Assembly (NCBI GenBank): GCA_902595125.1
Contig: CACJOY010000001.1
Location: 186,001-250,000 of the forward strand
Direction: 5' to 3'
Origin: an uncultured Pelagibacteraceae bacterium
Lineage (GTDB): Bacteria > Pseudomonadota > Alphaproteobacteria > Pelagibacterales > Pelagibacteraceae
DNA: 64,000 nucleotides
Positions 63,775 through 64,000 of the stretch are shown piece after piece. The number at the start of each line of letters is the position of its first letter. Position 1 is the first letter of the stretch. The position numbers and the translations under genes were made by a program. A model generated the notes under the pieces. The model was not told where the DNA came from and did not search any database. It saw only the letters and a list, made by a program, of their open reading frames with translations.

Positions 63775-64000
63775 TATTTCTTCACCTCTATTTTTTTACT
63801 TTTAGTTTTAGCATCAATGACTTTTAGGTTTGATAAATGAATAAAACTCTCTTTAGATACAATTCCGCCTTTTTTTTCTTTTGTTGTTTTAATATGTTTT
63901 TTTACCATATTTATCTCTTTTACTTTTGCCCTATTATTTGATCTATCAATCTCAATAACTTCACCCTCCTTTTTTTTATCTTTACCTGATAAAACTTGAA
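63774..64000 (-). CDS. rplX: 50S ribosomal protein L24, C-terminal part (runs off the window)
   Basis: The stop codon is at 63774-63776 on the minus strand, and the frame stays open to the window edge, giving about 75 residues. The visible part runs [20 protein letters not shown], then [16 protein letters not shown]-like [38 protein letters not shown], and a Lys-rich tail. This matches the L24 KOW domain (GKDKGKxGkV) and the VEGiNxvkkHxkp motif. Position before rplE is standard. The first residues lie outside. Confidence 0.94.
   Translation of the reverse strand, partial: QVLSGKDKKKEGEVIEIDRSNNRAKVKEINMVKKHIKTTKEKKGGIVSKESFIHLSNLKVIDAKTKSKKIEVKK

Noticed and set aside
1-64000. CRISPR arrays, insertion sequences, prophage or toxin-antitoxin genes
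   Set aside because: No direct repeat series, transposase, integrase or phage structural genes were seen; nearly every base lies in a housekeeping-type gene.

Overview
The window reads as a piece of a SAR11-clade alphaproteobacterial chromosome (Candidatus Pelagibacter or a close relative). This rests on the strong A+T bias, lysine- and isoleucine-rich proteins, very short or negative intergenic distances, weak Shine-Dalgarno sites, alphaproteobacterial gene order, a SAM-II/SAM-V-type riboswitch in front of an O-acetylhomoserine sulfhydrylase gene, and a soxBDAG sarcosine oxidase operon. The longest stretch without a gene is about 119 bases and carries the riboswitch. I see no insertion sequences, prophage genes, CRISPR arrays or rRNA genes. 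The single tRNA is tRNA-Ser(GCU).

Layout. 1-1081 (minus): start of argC, then rpsI and rplM. 1173-5878 (plus): sulfur/methionine block with two O-acetylhomoserine sulfhydrylase paralogs flanking an alpha/beta hydrolase and an orphan methyltransferase-like protein. 5871-12321: ctaA, chorismate mutase, rpmG, a merR-type regulator, ihfA, plsX, rpmF, a cytochrome bc1 chaperone, bamE and the membrane pyrophosphatase hppA. 12404-19709 (minus): thiL-nusB-ribH-ribB(X)-ribE-ribD-nrdR-glyA-rpiB and a 2-oxoglutarate dioxygenase-like gene. 19804-28156: hemB, then a minus-strand run recO-rnc-lepB-acpS-pdxJ-pyrE-rsh-folK-smpB-dapA. 28157-36422: lytic transglycosylase, terminator, tRNA-Ser, soxBDAG and an ABC-type binding protein. 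36463-43791: ABC permease, nuclease, MATE pump, trhO, O-methyltransferase and gatBAC. 43842-50494 (plus): ruvX, pyrB, a pyrC-like gene, plsY, topA, a small exported protein and a RidA protein. 50498-56408: ugd, galU, panC, mgtE, lipB and an rluC-type gene. 56419-64000 (minus): the alpha and spc ribosomal operons from rplQ back to a partial rplX.

How the genes fit together. Most of the window is core housekeeping. A one-carbon and sulfur theme links separate parts: the sulfhydrylases can make methionine or homocysteine from reduced sulfur, the riboswitch would let SAM restrain one of them, sarcosine oxidase yields glycine plus a folate-bound C1 unit, and glyA interconverts glycine and serine. 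This suits an organism that, by established knowledge of SAR11, depends on reduced organic sulfur and on glycine or its precursors.

The most notable oddities are absences and reductions. Neighbours expected from alphaproteobacterial gene order are missing with no scar: fabH, era, rpoZ, rpmD and the DUF177 gene. The RSH (ppGpp) enzyme lacks most of its regulatory C-terminus, the dihydroorotase has lost its HxH metal motif, the GTP cyclohydrolase half of RibB(A) is degenerate, and NrdR has CxC instead of CxxC zinc knuckles. No wholly new system is proven. The least explained unit is the 1173-5878 block with its unassigned hydrolase and methyltransferase-like protein.
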